A program made the translations under genes and the position numbers. From the NCBI RefSeq assembly GCF_037038585.1, contig NC_092520.1, forward strand, positions 117,214,501-117,278,500: a stretch of 64,000 nucleotides of DNA, given 5' to 3'. The stretch comes from Patagioenas fasciata. Taxonomy: Eukaryota > Chordata > Aves > Columbiformes > Columbidae. Under the pieces are notes generated by a model. It was not told the DNA's origin. It ran no database searches and worked only from the letters and a program-made list of their open reading frames with translations. Shown piece after piece: positions 36,801 to 42,874 of this stretch; the stretch's first letter is position 1, and each line of letters begins with the position of its first letter.

Positions 36801-37922
36801 TGCACACAGTATCTACAGCTTTCAATCAAAGCTAGGAGAGGGTATTATTGCATTTTTCCTTGTCCCTTACAGTGAAAAGATAGATATTCAAGTTTTGAAG
36901 CGTTACTTGTACAAAGCACCTGAAAGAAAATACCTGGGCTTAACTTCAAGTATGCTTATTAACATAGGAAAAAAAAAAAAGTTTCTTAGAAATAAGGCAT
37001 ATAAATGGGGAATGACAGTTTGCACTGCATATTCTAGTTTAGGAGTCTTCCTCCTGAAAAAAACTTGATATTGGGAACTTTGCTACTTTTCTCCCCCGCC
37101 CAAACTGTTTCCTTATACCACATACCAACATGTTTTTACATACACATTGTTTTGATCAAAGTTCAAGAAAATCGTCCATGGCACATACTGAAGCCATAAG
37201 AAGCTTCTCAAAAAATACAGTGGTGTGTTTTAGCCTGCAGTCTTGCCATAGTGATTTTTCTTTTTCTTTTAAAGACTACTGTGTGACCAGACTTTCTGGT
37301 GAGCAACTATCTGTTGCCCTGGAATTGCCGTAACTCCGCGTTCTTTCCTAAAATGGAAGCCGAGCTCCAGGAGAGCTCCCCACCGCCCCGAAACCCCTCC
37401 GAGCCTCTTCCAGGGATTCCCCTCCCGTGTACCCAAGGGCCCTACTGGGGCGAGTAGCACGTATTCACCGCAGAGATTCAAAACAAGACAGGGTTTCCAG
37501 CGCGGGAGGTGGGCAGAAAGCTCAGCAATATTTTCCCTGACAGTTAAATGGAAAAACAACCAGAACACCAAATAAAAAATTAAAAAAAAAAAAAAGAGGG
37601 GGGAGCTGAAGGGAGAGAGCGCCGCTTCCCTGTTCGGGACAGACACGGGCAGCCGGCTCTTTCGGACCCGCCCGGTTCCCTCCCGGGCTCCTCTCGCACT
37701 CGGGGCCGCTCCCCCGATCCCCCCTCCCGCCTCCGTGCCCAGCAGCAGCGCTGAGCCCCCCGCCTCGGGAACGGAGGGCAGGGGAATTGTCCCTCCCCAA
37801 GCCCGGCGGGGTAGCGAGGCTCCGCCGCAGGATCGCTCCCCGCCGCCCGCCCCCTCCTCACCTCTGACAGGGATCAGGACGGCGAGAAGCACCACCGCGG
37901 GAAGAAGCCTCCAGCGCCGCAT
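9394..37922 (-). CDS. CD99: CD99 (MIC2) type I membrane glycoprotein, complete gene of 11 coding exons
   Basis: CD99 is a small O-glycosylated surface protein used in leukocyte adhesion and transendothelial migration; that role comes from family knowledge. Seen here: join of 37862-37922, 18634-18669, 18211-18261, 17722-17754, 16111-16152, 15924-15965, 14379-14447, 13092-13127, 12448-12558, 11573-11629 and 9394-9419, all complement, all GT-AG and all split after codon position 1. The product is 187 residues against 185 in human CD99. Residues 1-20 are a signal peptide. Residues 22-123 are an acidic, Pro/Gly-rich ectodomain without cysteines. Residues about 128-150 are the membrane helix, followed by YQKKKLCFK and a 29-residue tail ending VQRTLLEN. 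The segment YQKKKLCFK and the tail separate CD99 from CD99L2, which has YQQKKFCF. The neighbouring XG and DHRSX/ZBED1 genes known from the human region are not seen in this window. Confidence 0.95.
9420..11572 (-). other. CD99: CD99 intron 10
   Basis: 2.15 kb between exons 10 and 11. It holds an (AAAC)n/(CCAA)n simple repeat and an A/T-rich inverted repeat at 10,369-10,393. Nothing else is recognised. Confidence 0.85.
10523..10631. repeat. (AAAC)n and (CCAA)n low-complexity repeat
   Basis: A C/A-only stretch of CAAA, AAAC and CCAA units, including CCAACCAACCAACCAACC. The opposite strand is a run of TTTG/GGTT that gives a spurious Phe/Val/Gly open frame. Confidence 0.95.
11573..11629 (-). CDS. 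CD99: CD99 exon 10: cytoplasmic tail
   Basis: A 57-base phase 1-1 exon between acceptor ATTTCCCAG and donor GTAAGAGAA. It encodes ADEENVNMDSHRGAQSEPP, matching AEQGEVDMESHRNANAEPA of human CD99. The Ser in MDSHR lies where the tail of the mammalian protein is phosphorylated; that it is phosphorylated here is inference. Confidence 0.93.
11630..12447 (-). other. CD99: CD99 intron 9
   Basis: 0.8 kb between the membrane exon and the tail exon. No repeat or RNA gene is recognised in it. Confidence 0.85.
12448..12558 (-). CDS. CD99: CD99 exon 9: transmembrane helix and stop-transfer segment
   Basis: A 111-base phase 1-1 exon. The acceptor has a 13-base T run before CCAG, and the donor is GTAAGAATT. 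It encodes ASQGAIAGIVSAVV, ATVIGAVSSFIAY and QKKKLCFKQS. The helix is about residues 128-150 and is Ala/Gly/Val-rich with Gly at 127, 131 and 142, which may allow helix packing. SSFIAYQKKKLCFK is nearly identical to human CD99 and is the strongest evidence for the gene's identity. Confidence 0.96.
12559..13091 (-). other. CD99: CD99 intron 8
   Basis: 0.53 kb intron. It ends, on the minus strand, in a long T tract that forms the polypyrimidine tract of exon 9. Confidence 0.85.
13092..13127 (-). CDS. CD99: CD99 exon 8: juxtamembrane ectodomain
   Basis: A 36-base phase 1-1 exon between acceptor TTTTTATAG and donor GTAAATGC. It encodes ERKGPSPNEETE, a charged segment just outside the membrane, like SHRKEGEEAD in human CD99. 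The donor is weaker than the others (GTAAAT), so this exon may be skipped at times without breaking the frame. Confidence 0.88.
13128..14378 (-). other. CD99: CD99 intron 7
   Basis: 1.25 kb of unique-looking A/T-rich DNA. No repeat or RNA gene is recognised. Confidence 0.85.
14379..14447 (-). CDS. CD99: CD99 exon 7: acidic motif plus glycine-rich segment
   Basis: A 69-base phase 1-1 exon between acceptor TTTTTTATAG and donor GTAAGAGAG. It encodes GNFDDSDLAGSLPKGGGDG followed by SGNN. It matches the SFSDADLADGVSGGEGKGG region of human CD99, with the acidic motif first and the Gly-rich linker after it. Confidence 0.92.
14448..15923 (-). other. CD99: CD99 intron 6
   Basis: 1.5 kb of unique-looking DNA. 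No further exon fitting the phase 1-1 pattern was found in it. Confidence 0.8.
15924..15965 (-). CDS. CD99: CD99 exon 6: proline-rich stalk, copy B
   Basis: A 42-base phase 1-1 exon between acceptor TGTGTGTAG and donor GTAAGGTTT. It encodes DNPKQGPPAHPKDT, with the same length, phase and pattern as exon 5 (D-x-P-K-x-x-P-P-x-x-P-x-D-T). It is very likely a tandem duplicate of exon 5. Confidence 0.9.
16111..16152 (-). CDS. CD99: CD99 exon 5: proline-rich stalk, copy A
   Basis: A 42-base phase 1-1 exon between acceptor TTGTCTACAG and donor GTAAGACTG. It encodes DDPKPDPPSNPRDT. It matches the Asp/Pro-rich stretch of human CD99 (ENDDPRPPNPPKP). By my hand alignment it agrees with exon 6 at 33 of 42 bases, and only a 145-base intron separates them. 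Confidence 0.9.
16153..17721 (-). other. CD99: CD99 intron 4
   Basis: 1.57 kb. It contains A tracts at about 16,546-16,580 and a short CR1 tail at 16,716-16,768. Confidence 0.85.
16716..16768 (+). mobile_element. CR1 LINE 3' tail fragment
   Basis: GACCCAGAGGGTCTAGTCCA, then TATGATTCTATGATTCTAT. This is the decayed 3' end of an avian CR1 with its 8-base tail repeats. Confidence 0.75.
17722..17754 (-). CDS. CD99: CD99 exon 4: second acidic motif
   Basis: A 33-base phase 1-1 exon between acceptor TTTGTAG and donor GTAAGTATG. It encodes DDFSLEHALHP, aligning with DDFDLGDAVVDG of human CD99. It resembles exon 2 in size, phase and the DDFSLE core, so the two look like an old duplication. Confidence 0.9.
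17755..18210 (-). other. CD99: CD99 intron 3
   Basis: 0.46 kb intron with nothing recognised. Confidence 0.85.
18211..18261 (-). CDS. CD99: CD99 exon 3: basic/proline-rich ectodomain segment
   Basis: A 51-base phase 1-1 exon between acceptor CCCTGACAG and donor GTGAGATCC. It encodes DTTRKSLPSQKPPPSDP, the counterpart of the Lys/Pro-rich NENKKPTAIPKKPSAG segment of human CD99. Thr and Ser next to Pro make O-glycosylation likely. Confidence 0.9.
18262..18633 (-). other. CD99: CD99 intron 2, with an (AAAAC)n repeat
   Basis: 0.37 kb intron. It contains AAAACAAAACAAAACAAAAC at 18,282-18,301, near the acceptor of exon 3, and an A run near 18,560. Confidence 0.85.
18634..18669 (-). CDS. CD99: CD99 exon 2: acidic motif
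   Basis: A 36-base phase 1-1 exon between acceptor TTCTACAG and donor GTAAGTATT. It encodes G-NFDDFSLEDAI, which corresponds to GFDLSDALPD right after the signal peptide of human CD99 and to DFDDFNLEDAV of CD99L2. It is the first copy of an acidic motif repeated in exons 4 and 7. Confidence 0.9.
18670..22520 (-). other. CD99: CD99 intron 1, part nearest exon 2
   Basis: Unique-looking A/T-rich DNA with T tracts at 20,050-20,074 and 20,108-20,170. No exon with the expected phase was found. Confidence 0.75.
22521..23400 (-). mobile_element. CR1 LINE, minus orientation, interrupted by a second CR1 tail
   Basis: The 3' end lies at 22,521 (CATCATAGCATATCTTGAGT, then TTGGAAGG). The element runs through the usual CR1 3' ORF sequence, including the complement of the aggctgcc/ttccagtg region and the gaggtgagcaaaactg segment. 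It is broken at 22,981-23,040 by a separate CR1 tail. No intact reading frame remains. Confidence 0.85.
22981..23040 (-). mobile_element. Short CR1 tail nested inside an older CR1
   Basis: CATAGAATCATAGAATCATT followed by TAGGTTGGAAATGACC and GTCCAACC. This is a CR1 3' terminus of about 60 bases, strongly 5'-truncated. It sits inside another CR1 whose sequence resumes at TTGATGTTCTTACATTGAGG. Confidence 0.75.
23658..23897 (+). mobile_element. CR1 LINE 3' end, plus orientation
   Basis: It contains GGAACAGGCTGCCCAGGGAA, GGTTGGACTCGATGATCTTA and the tail ATTCTGTGATTCTATA. It is less than 300 bases from the oppositely oriented CR1 at 22,521-23,400. Confidence 0.88.
23898..25773 (-). other. CD99: CD99 intron 1, no feature seen
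   Basis: Unique-looking DNA. A small exon-like segment at 24,008-24,039 (minus) has a GTAAGC donor but no supporting phase. Confidence 0.6.
25774..25872 (+). mobile_element. CR1 LINE 3' fragment
   Basis: CTTGGGCAACCTGTGGTGGC, then GAGCAGGGAGTAGGACTGGA and TGTGGTTCTGTGG. This is a decayed CR1 3' end. Confidence 0.65.
25873..27428 (-). other. CD99: CD99 intron 1, mostly unassigned
   Basis: Apart from the exon-like segment at 26,242-26,381, nothing is recognised. 26,700-26,990 is locally richer in G+C and carries overlapping open frames on both strands without family motifs. Confidence 0.5.
26242..26381 (-). other. Unassigned exon-like segment in CD99 intron 1
   Basis: 140 bases between a plausible acceptor (TTTGCTTTCTAG) and a strong donor (ACAG|GTAAGAAG) on the minus strand. 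One frame is open for 46 codons and includes FMLDKARYLGEIAKS and DLEAWSGLPEIT. I do not recognise the protein. It would start in phase 2 and end in phase 1, so it cannot follow CD99 exon 1 directly (phase 1). It could be an exon of another transcript, a decayed mobile-element segment, or chance. Confidence 0.2.
27429..27895 (+). mobile_element. Possible endogenous retrovirus solo LTR
   Basis: The segment ends like a retroviral LTR. A promoter-like AAAAACCCTGTGTAAAA stretch is followed by an AATAAA (27,845-27,850), then a T-rich end resembling the R/U5 part of avian LTRs. I could not find clear TG...CA ends with a target duplication, so limits and class are uncertain. Confidence 0.3.
27896..31952 (-). 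other. CD99: CD99 intron 1, no feature seen
   Basis: Unique-looking A/T-rich DNA with an A tract at 30,122-30,156 and a 14-base tandem duplication (GAAACCAGACCCAG twice) at about 29,465-29,492. Confidence 0.6.
31953..34080 (+). mobile_element. Decayed ERVL-like endogenous retrovirus internal fragment
   Basis: Fragmentary frames resemble the end of a retroviral RNase H domain and the start of integrase. One motif is of the type NQAD-LAQLA (about 32,540-32,570), followed by an ARWVHK segment. Further on, 33,660-33,760 holds two copies of a CACCCACA..GGGCAGGGACA unit like that near the 3' end of bird ERVL-type elements. Stops and shifts break every frame, so it is not functional. No flanking LTRs were recognised, and limits are approximate. 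Confidence 0.4.
33802..33831. repeat. A30 tract
   Basis: An uninterrupted run of 30 A bases inside the retroviral remnant. Confidence 0.95.
34081..37599 (-). other. CD99: CD99 intron 1, part nearest exon 1
   Basis: Unique-looking DNA with a T22 tract (35,338-35,359) and a pyrimidine-rich stretch at 35,460-35,535. No exon is supported. Confidence 0.65.
37862..37922 (-). CDS. CD99: CD99 exon 1: start codon and signal peptide
   Basis: The exon encodes MRRWRLLPAVVLLAVLIPVR plus the first base of a Gly codon, followed by the donor GTGAGGAG. It has a basic n-region, a hydrophobic core and a short polar end, as expected of a cleaved signal peptide. A second in-frame ATG lies five codons upstream (37,935-37,937; MVRAA before the Met). 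I chose the downstream ATG because it has G at -3, while the upstream one has T at -3. The choice changes only the n-region. The exon lies in the CpG island. Confidence 0.85.
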
Positions 37923-37937
37923 GGCTGCCCGCACCAT

Positions 37938-38300
37938 ACACACGCCGCCCGCTCCCTGACAGCCGCTTTCGGCAGCTGCTCCCGCCTGGCCGGAGGGCAG
38001 CACCGCACCGCGCCGCGCCCCGGGGCTGGGTGCGCCGCGCCGAACACGCCCCGGCCCCGCGCTGTCAGTTCGGGCGCTGTGAGCTCGCCGCGGGTGGGGG
38101 AGGAGGGCGAGGCCCGCCCGGCCCGGCCCGCCGGAGACGCTCCTCGGGCCGTTACCCGCCATTGTCACCGCCTCGGGAAGGGCAGGCCGTGGCGGAGTCC
38201 CGTTCCCCGGCGGGCTGAGGGCGTCGCGCTGTGCGTTTCCCGTGGGCGCCGGACAGAGTCGGCCTGGCTCTGGGCAGCTGGAGAAGGAGCAGGGCTGCGG
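37938..38300 (-). promoter_or_regulatory. CD99: CD99 promoter and 5' UTR region
   Basis: GC-rich DNA immediately upstream of the CD99 start codon. GC boxes are present and there is no TATA motif. The transcription start cannot be placed exactly. The block ends near an 18-base A tract at 38,342-38,360. Confidence 0.6.
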
Positions 38301-38341
38301 GACGCGCGAGTTGATGCTGATCAGCCCTGACCACTCCTGTG

Positions 38342-38360
38342 TAAAAAAAAAAAAAAAAAA
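38342..38360. repeat. Poly-A tract at the edge of the CpG island
   Basis: A run of about 18 A bases marking the boundary between GC-rich promoter DNA and ordinary flank. Confidence 0.9.
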
Positions 38361-38967
38361 GGGGCATCGGACCAAAGAGCCCCGTTTTCTGGATGGAATG
38401 AGCTCCAGGGCTTCAACACCAGCCACAGGTTTCAATAGCAGAGGTGCACATTCCTGCACCACTGCCCTCTCTTCACCCAGGCCCTCTCTTTTCCTGCTTT
38501 TCCTGGAGAAAAGTTACCCAACACCAAACACACCAGGAAACCTAATAATCTTGACCATGACAAACTTGGTTTGTTTTTTTTTTTCCAGTTGGACAGAAAA
38601 TCCGTAAAAAAGCTTTGAATCTTGTATTTGCAAGTGATGCCATACCAGGCCCGTGGCTGAAGGCTATAAATGTAAAACCTGTGCACAGTAAGGTGTTGAG
38701 CTTTCTTAACTAATTCTGCAGGTGTGGAAAGATAGATTGTTAAAGACCTTGTTTTCTTATAAGTCCTTTTCCAATGGCCGTTTTGCATCCAGTATCGGAT
38801 GCTGTGATTTGAGGGTCAGTGCATTCCCCAGGTGCTGTTATAGCAGCCTGAAGCGCTGCTTCTGCAGGTCAAGGTCAATGCAGTTGTGCTGAGCGCTGCT
38901 CAGGGCCATGTATGACAAAAATGCCTCTCCCAAATGCTGTTTCCACTTGCCGTTGACTGGATAATCG
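38361..38967. other. 5' flank of CD99, no feature seen
   Basis: Unique-looking DNA of ordinary composition. No divergent gene start with a supported coding exon is visible. Confidence 0.6.
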
Positions 38968-39358
38968 CAGAATCATAGAATGTTAGGGATTGGAAGGGAC
39001 TTCGAAAGATCATCTAGTCCAATCCCCCTGCCAGAGCAGGAACACCTAGATGAGGTTACACAGGAATGTGTCCAGGCAGGTTTGAATGTCTCCAGAGTAG
39101 GAGACTCTACAACCCCCCTGGGCAGCCTGTTCCAGTGTTCTGTTACCCTCACTGAGAAGTTTCTTCTCATATTTAAGTGGAACCTCCTGTGTTCCAGTTT
39201 ATACACATTGCCCTTTGTCTTATCATTGGTTGTCACCAAGAAGAGCCTGGCTCTCTCCTTGTGACACTCACCCTTTATATATTTATAAACATTAATGAGG
39301 ACGCACCTCAGTCTCCTCTTCTCCAAGCTAAAGAGACTCAGCTCCTTCAGCCTTTCAA
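38968..39358 (-). mobile_element. CR1 LINE 3' end, minus orientation
   Basis: It starts with CAGAATCATAGAATGTTAGG at its 3' terminus and contains the complement of the usual GGAACAGGCTGCCC block (GGGCAGCCTGTTCCAGTG). It continues to AGCTCCTTCAGCCTTTCAA. The minus-strand frame retains CR1-like HFLNMRR and EHWNRLPR-type words. It is truncated and not functional. Confidence 0.9.
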
Positions 39359-39373
39359 TAATAATAATATCTA

Positions 39374-39606
39374 CAGGGTGTTTAAAAAAATATGGACCCA
39401 ATTTGAAATCACCGTATCTCTGCAACCACAAACCACCCGTGAAAGAGACTCTTACCACTTGAAAGGATGGGGCACAGAGTTTCAAATGATTACTGCTAGA
39501 TGCCTCTCTCAACACACAAACAGCCCCTATCTTCAGTCATTTGGAAGATGGTGACCCTGCAACTGCTTTGAAATTGGGTCCATCTCCATCTTTTTGAGAC
39601 TTCCTG
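39374..39606. mobile_element. Mariner/Tc1-type miniature inverted-repeat element (MITE)
   Basis: The left end reads TA-CAGGGTGTTTAAAAAAAT then TGGACCCAATTTGAAA. The right end, on the other strand, reads TA-CAGGAAGTCTCAAAAAGA then TGGACCCAATTTCAAA. The two ends match over about 35-40 bases with a 3-base length difference, and each is flanked by TA. A TA duplication and CAGGG-type ends are typical of the Tc1/mariner superfamily. At 233 bp it has no transposase. It lies directly beyond a CR1 and a short AAT repeat. Confidence 0.75.
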
Positions 39607-39608
39607 TA

Positions 39609-40061
39609 GTTTGGTGATGTGCAGCGTGTGATTTAGAAGGTAAATGGAGATGTGCAGCTGACTTAGATTCACTGGTTGTAGGCCTAAGCTTTCCCCAGAG
39701 AGGTCTATGCCTCTTCTCTAGCATTTGTGGGACCATGCCAGCTGGAAAAGTGCAAAGTCACAGAGTTTGTGAATTACTGTCACCAGTTCATAAATTGATG
39801 GTAATGTTTCTTCCTCCTTGCCAGTGCCTAGTCAAGTAGTTTTTAGATTTAACCTGAGGCAATAAAGAGCTCAACTGTAGTAATAAATGTACACATAATC
39901 AATCTTAAACTTATGTTGTATTTTAAATTAAGGATAAGCTTTTCCCTTAAAATATCTGAGTATTGCAGCAGTAGTACTGGAAAGTCTACTGAAGACTGTA
40001 AGGAGGAGGGCCTGAACAGCTAGAGGTGGTTTTTTTTTTCAGTCATTAACAATTATGGAGT
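39609..40061. other. Unassigned DNA between MITE and LTR
   Basis: Ordinary A/T-rich DNA with no recognised feature. Confidence 0.55.
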
Positions 40062-40646
40062 TGTGCTTGTTTTGATTGGGATAGAGTTAATTTTCTTCAT
40101 AGTAGGTTTTATTTGGCTATGGTTTGGATTTGTGCTGGCAACACTGTTGATAATACAGGGATGTTTTAATTATTGCTGAGTAGTGCTTACAGAGTCAAGG
40201 CCTTTTGTGCTTCTCACACAACCCCACTAGCAAGGAGGCTGGGGGTGCACAAGTGTTGGGAGGAGACACAGCCCGGACAGCTGACCCCAGTTGTCTAGAG
40301 GGATATTCCACACCATATGATGTCATGCTCAGCATATAAAGCTGGAGGAATAAGGAGGAAGGGGGAATGTTTGGAGGGATGGTGTTTGTCTTCCCAAGTA
40401 ACTCTTATGTATCATGGACCCAGCTCTCCTGGAGATGGCTGAACATCTGCCTGCCCATGGGAAGTGGTGAATAAATCTTTTGCTTTACTTGCGCACATGG
40501 CTTTTGCTTTACTTATTAAACTGTCTTTATCTTAATCCATGAGTTTTCTCATTTTTACCCTTCCAATTCTCTCCCCTATCCCACCAGGGGGGAGTGAATG
40601 AGCACCTGATTGGTGTTTAGTTGCCAGCCGGGGTTAAACCATGACA
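40062..40646 (+). mobile_element. Solo LTR of an avian endogenous retrovirus
   Basis: It starts TGTGCTTGTTTTGATTGGGA and ends GGGGTTAAACCATGACA, so it has the TG...CA ends of an LTR. Inside are a CATATGATGTCATGCTCAGC motif, a TATA box (CATATAAAG, about 40,333), an AATAAA (40,470-40,475), and TATTAAACTGTC and CCCACCAGGGGGGAGTGA near the 3' end. These match an LTR type very common in bird genomes. Flanks GGAGT and GGAGA suggest a 5-base target duplication with one change. There is no internal region, so this is a recombination-derived solo LTR. Confidence 0.85.
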
Positions 40647-41250
40647 GGAGACAACATTTGATCTTTGTAAGCAGCTTTATTGTTTTCTGAACTCCAAGCC
40701 TGGAAGGTAGATCGAATTGTGTAACCCAGCAGTATGGATCTAGTTATTAATGCTATGTGCACAACACAGGAAATTATTAATGTTGCTCAAAGGATGTTCT
40801 TTAACAGTGTTTGTTTATAGCTGTTGTTAAGCATCATCTGAGAAGTTGCTCTCTTGACAAAAAGAACAAGAATGAATATTCTTCAGAGTACTGCACATTT
40901 CTCTATTTAATCACACCATACCAAACCACTTTTTTTGGTTTTTTGTTTTTTTGTTTTTTTCGTTTCCTTCCAGGATTGCAGAACTAATGGTGAAAGACTA
41001 GTTATTTCACTGGAATTACCATGTCAGATCAGGGCCCTGTAGCTTCCTGTTTCCAAAATTAGTCTTTGCCAAAGTAACTGTCTTCAGATGAGGTAAAAGC
41101 AACCTCCTGTTAGAACAGATGTGAGATAACTGCACTTCGCACAAGAGATAGTGATTTCCAGTTGGTTCAGTCCTTGAGGCAGGGGTACAGTTCACTGGCA
41201 CCAGCCACTTTATGGCTAATAAATTTTCCAGATTTATGAATATCAGTGAG

Positions 41251-41340
41251 TTTTGTGTTTTTGTTTGTTTGTTTTGTTTTGTTTGTTTTCTTTGTTTGTT
41301 TGTTTTTGGTTTTGTTTGTTTGCTTGCTTTATTTTTTTTT
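41251..41340. repeat. (TTTG)n repeat
   Basis: Irregular TTTG/TTTTG units with few interruptions. Confidence 0.93.
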
Positions 41341-42833
41341 CAGTCTTACTAACCTTTTGATCTGAAGTTTTCTCTGACATCTTGTGAAAATGAGTTTCAT
41401 TGTGGTTGCCAGCTCTTCTATGTGTGGAACTCTGATTAGAAAAAAACGCCAGGCTTTGTCATTTCACATGTAAAGCCAACTCATCTGTAAAAACAAAAAT
41501 AATTTAGTACTCGGGCTGGTTATCTGATTGTGTGAGTAATATGCATAATCAGAGACCCACCTCTTCCAATAGCACCTATCTTTGCCCCACTCATTCTGCA
41601 ATGGTTGTCCTAGCAGGTCTTTCTGTCTGTGTCCTGCCCATAGGCTCTACAGGGAAGCCTCTGCAAACAGTTCAGGCATTCACCTGATCTGAAGATGCCT
41701 TGGAAAGAGACAAGGTTACCTTAAGACTTAATTCTAAAGAACAGGATCTTTAAATGACATGCAGCCTCTCTGGTTTGACTGGAAGAAAAATGTGACTTAT
41801 ACAGCAACACAATGAAGGCTGGAAATTGCAAACCTAGGTGAAACTGTTCAAACTTGAACAAACTCAGTGAGGTGATCAGCTAAATAGCTGCTTTTGCAGC
41901 TGTCTCTGGGCTATGAAGATAAATGCTCTTCTCCGTTTCCTCCAATTCCTCTTCTGAAGTAAGATCATTGTAGCTCTCTTTCTGCATCAACATGACTTTT
42001 TTTCCCCTTTCCCCTATGAGCTTTCAGCCTTGCCAGAAACAGCATAGCTCTCCAGATGTTCAAAGAAGTAAAGGAAAGACAAACAGATTTTTATTTGCTA
42101 AAAGCAAAGTTTTAATGGAGCAGGTAAAACCTTACTGCTCTGTTCCCCAAGGACACATTTTGGAAGAAGAGGGCCACAGCCACTGCCAGTAGATGGTGAA
42201 GCAGACGGGCATAGACAGCACTGGGGAAAAAAGAAAGGAGGTGGGCAGTATTAGCAGAGGTAAAAAGCTGGTCTTTGATGCACACATGTGTTTGGTTACT
42301 GTTACAAAGTTGGTATGAGTACAAAAATAACCCTGGAAATTATGTTGCCTTTTTTGCTTTTACCATTCACCAGAATTTGGCAATAGTGTGCAATGGCTCT
42401 TTTTATTTCAGCTGCAGTTTCTGACGCCAAGAATACTCATATGTAAGGAGCATATTTGAATGTATTGATGTTGTAGCTGTGGCCTTAACTAACAGAGTGT
42501 ATTGGAAGACTATTTGTCAGAAGCTTCTCTTATTTTTTTTTAGTAGTTTGGAAATGAAAATGAAAGGCAGGGTTTGAAAGCATGGGTTCTGATCTTCATG
42601 TTTCTTCTTGCTGTGAGGATATAAAGCTTTGCTTTAATCTTTATTTTTTAAATAAAAATCAAACGTGTGAAACCTTATTTTCTCTCAATGTTTTCATACT
42701 TGATCTGTGAGAAGAAGAGGATAGCTCCACCAGCAAAGTTTCCTGTAAATAAGCGTAATACTATTTTGGCACCACACTGAAGTTTTAGGGCCACAAGCAA
42801 ACTGATATAGTATGGTCAGTCAATAAAATGGTG

Positions 42834-42874
42834 ATTTTATTTATTTATTTATTTTTATTTTTTTTTTTTTTTTA
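42834..42874. repeat. (ATTT)n and poly-T tract
   Basis: TTATTTATTTATTTATTTTT followed by a T run. Confidence 0.93.

Larger units (their letters stand above)
37600..38300. promoter_or_regulatory. CD99: CpG island over CD99 exon 1
   Basis: Base composition changes sharply from A/T-rich flanks to a GC-rich, CpG-dense block running through exon 1 and its upstream side. This is the only clear island in the window. Several GGGCGG/CCCGCCC-type Sp1 sites are visible (for example near 38,110-38,130), and no TATA box is seen, as expected of a broadly expressed gene. Confidence 0.85.

Noticed and set aside
9394-37922. CD99L2 as the identity of the gene
   Set aside because: The membrane-proximal sequence is YQKKKLCFK and the tail is MDSHR...VQRTLLE, as in CD99. 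CD99L2 has YQQKKFCF and a different, longer tail.
37269-38462. 397-codon open frame on the minus strand across the CpG island
   Set aside because: It is open because of GC-rich composition (few stops). Only its MRRWRLLPAVV part is CD99 exon 1, which leaves the frame at a GT donor. The rest is promoter, 5' UTR and intron.
38973-39515. 180-codon minus-strand open frame
   Set aside because: It runs through a truncated CR1 and into the MITE, so it is a mobile-element composite and not a host gene.
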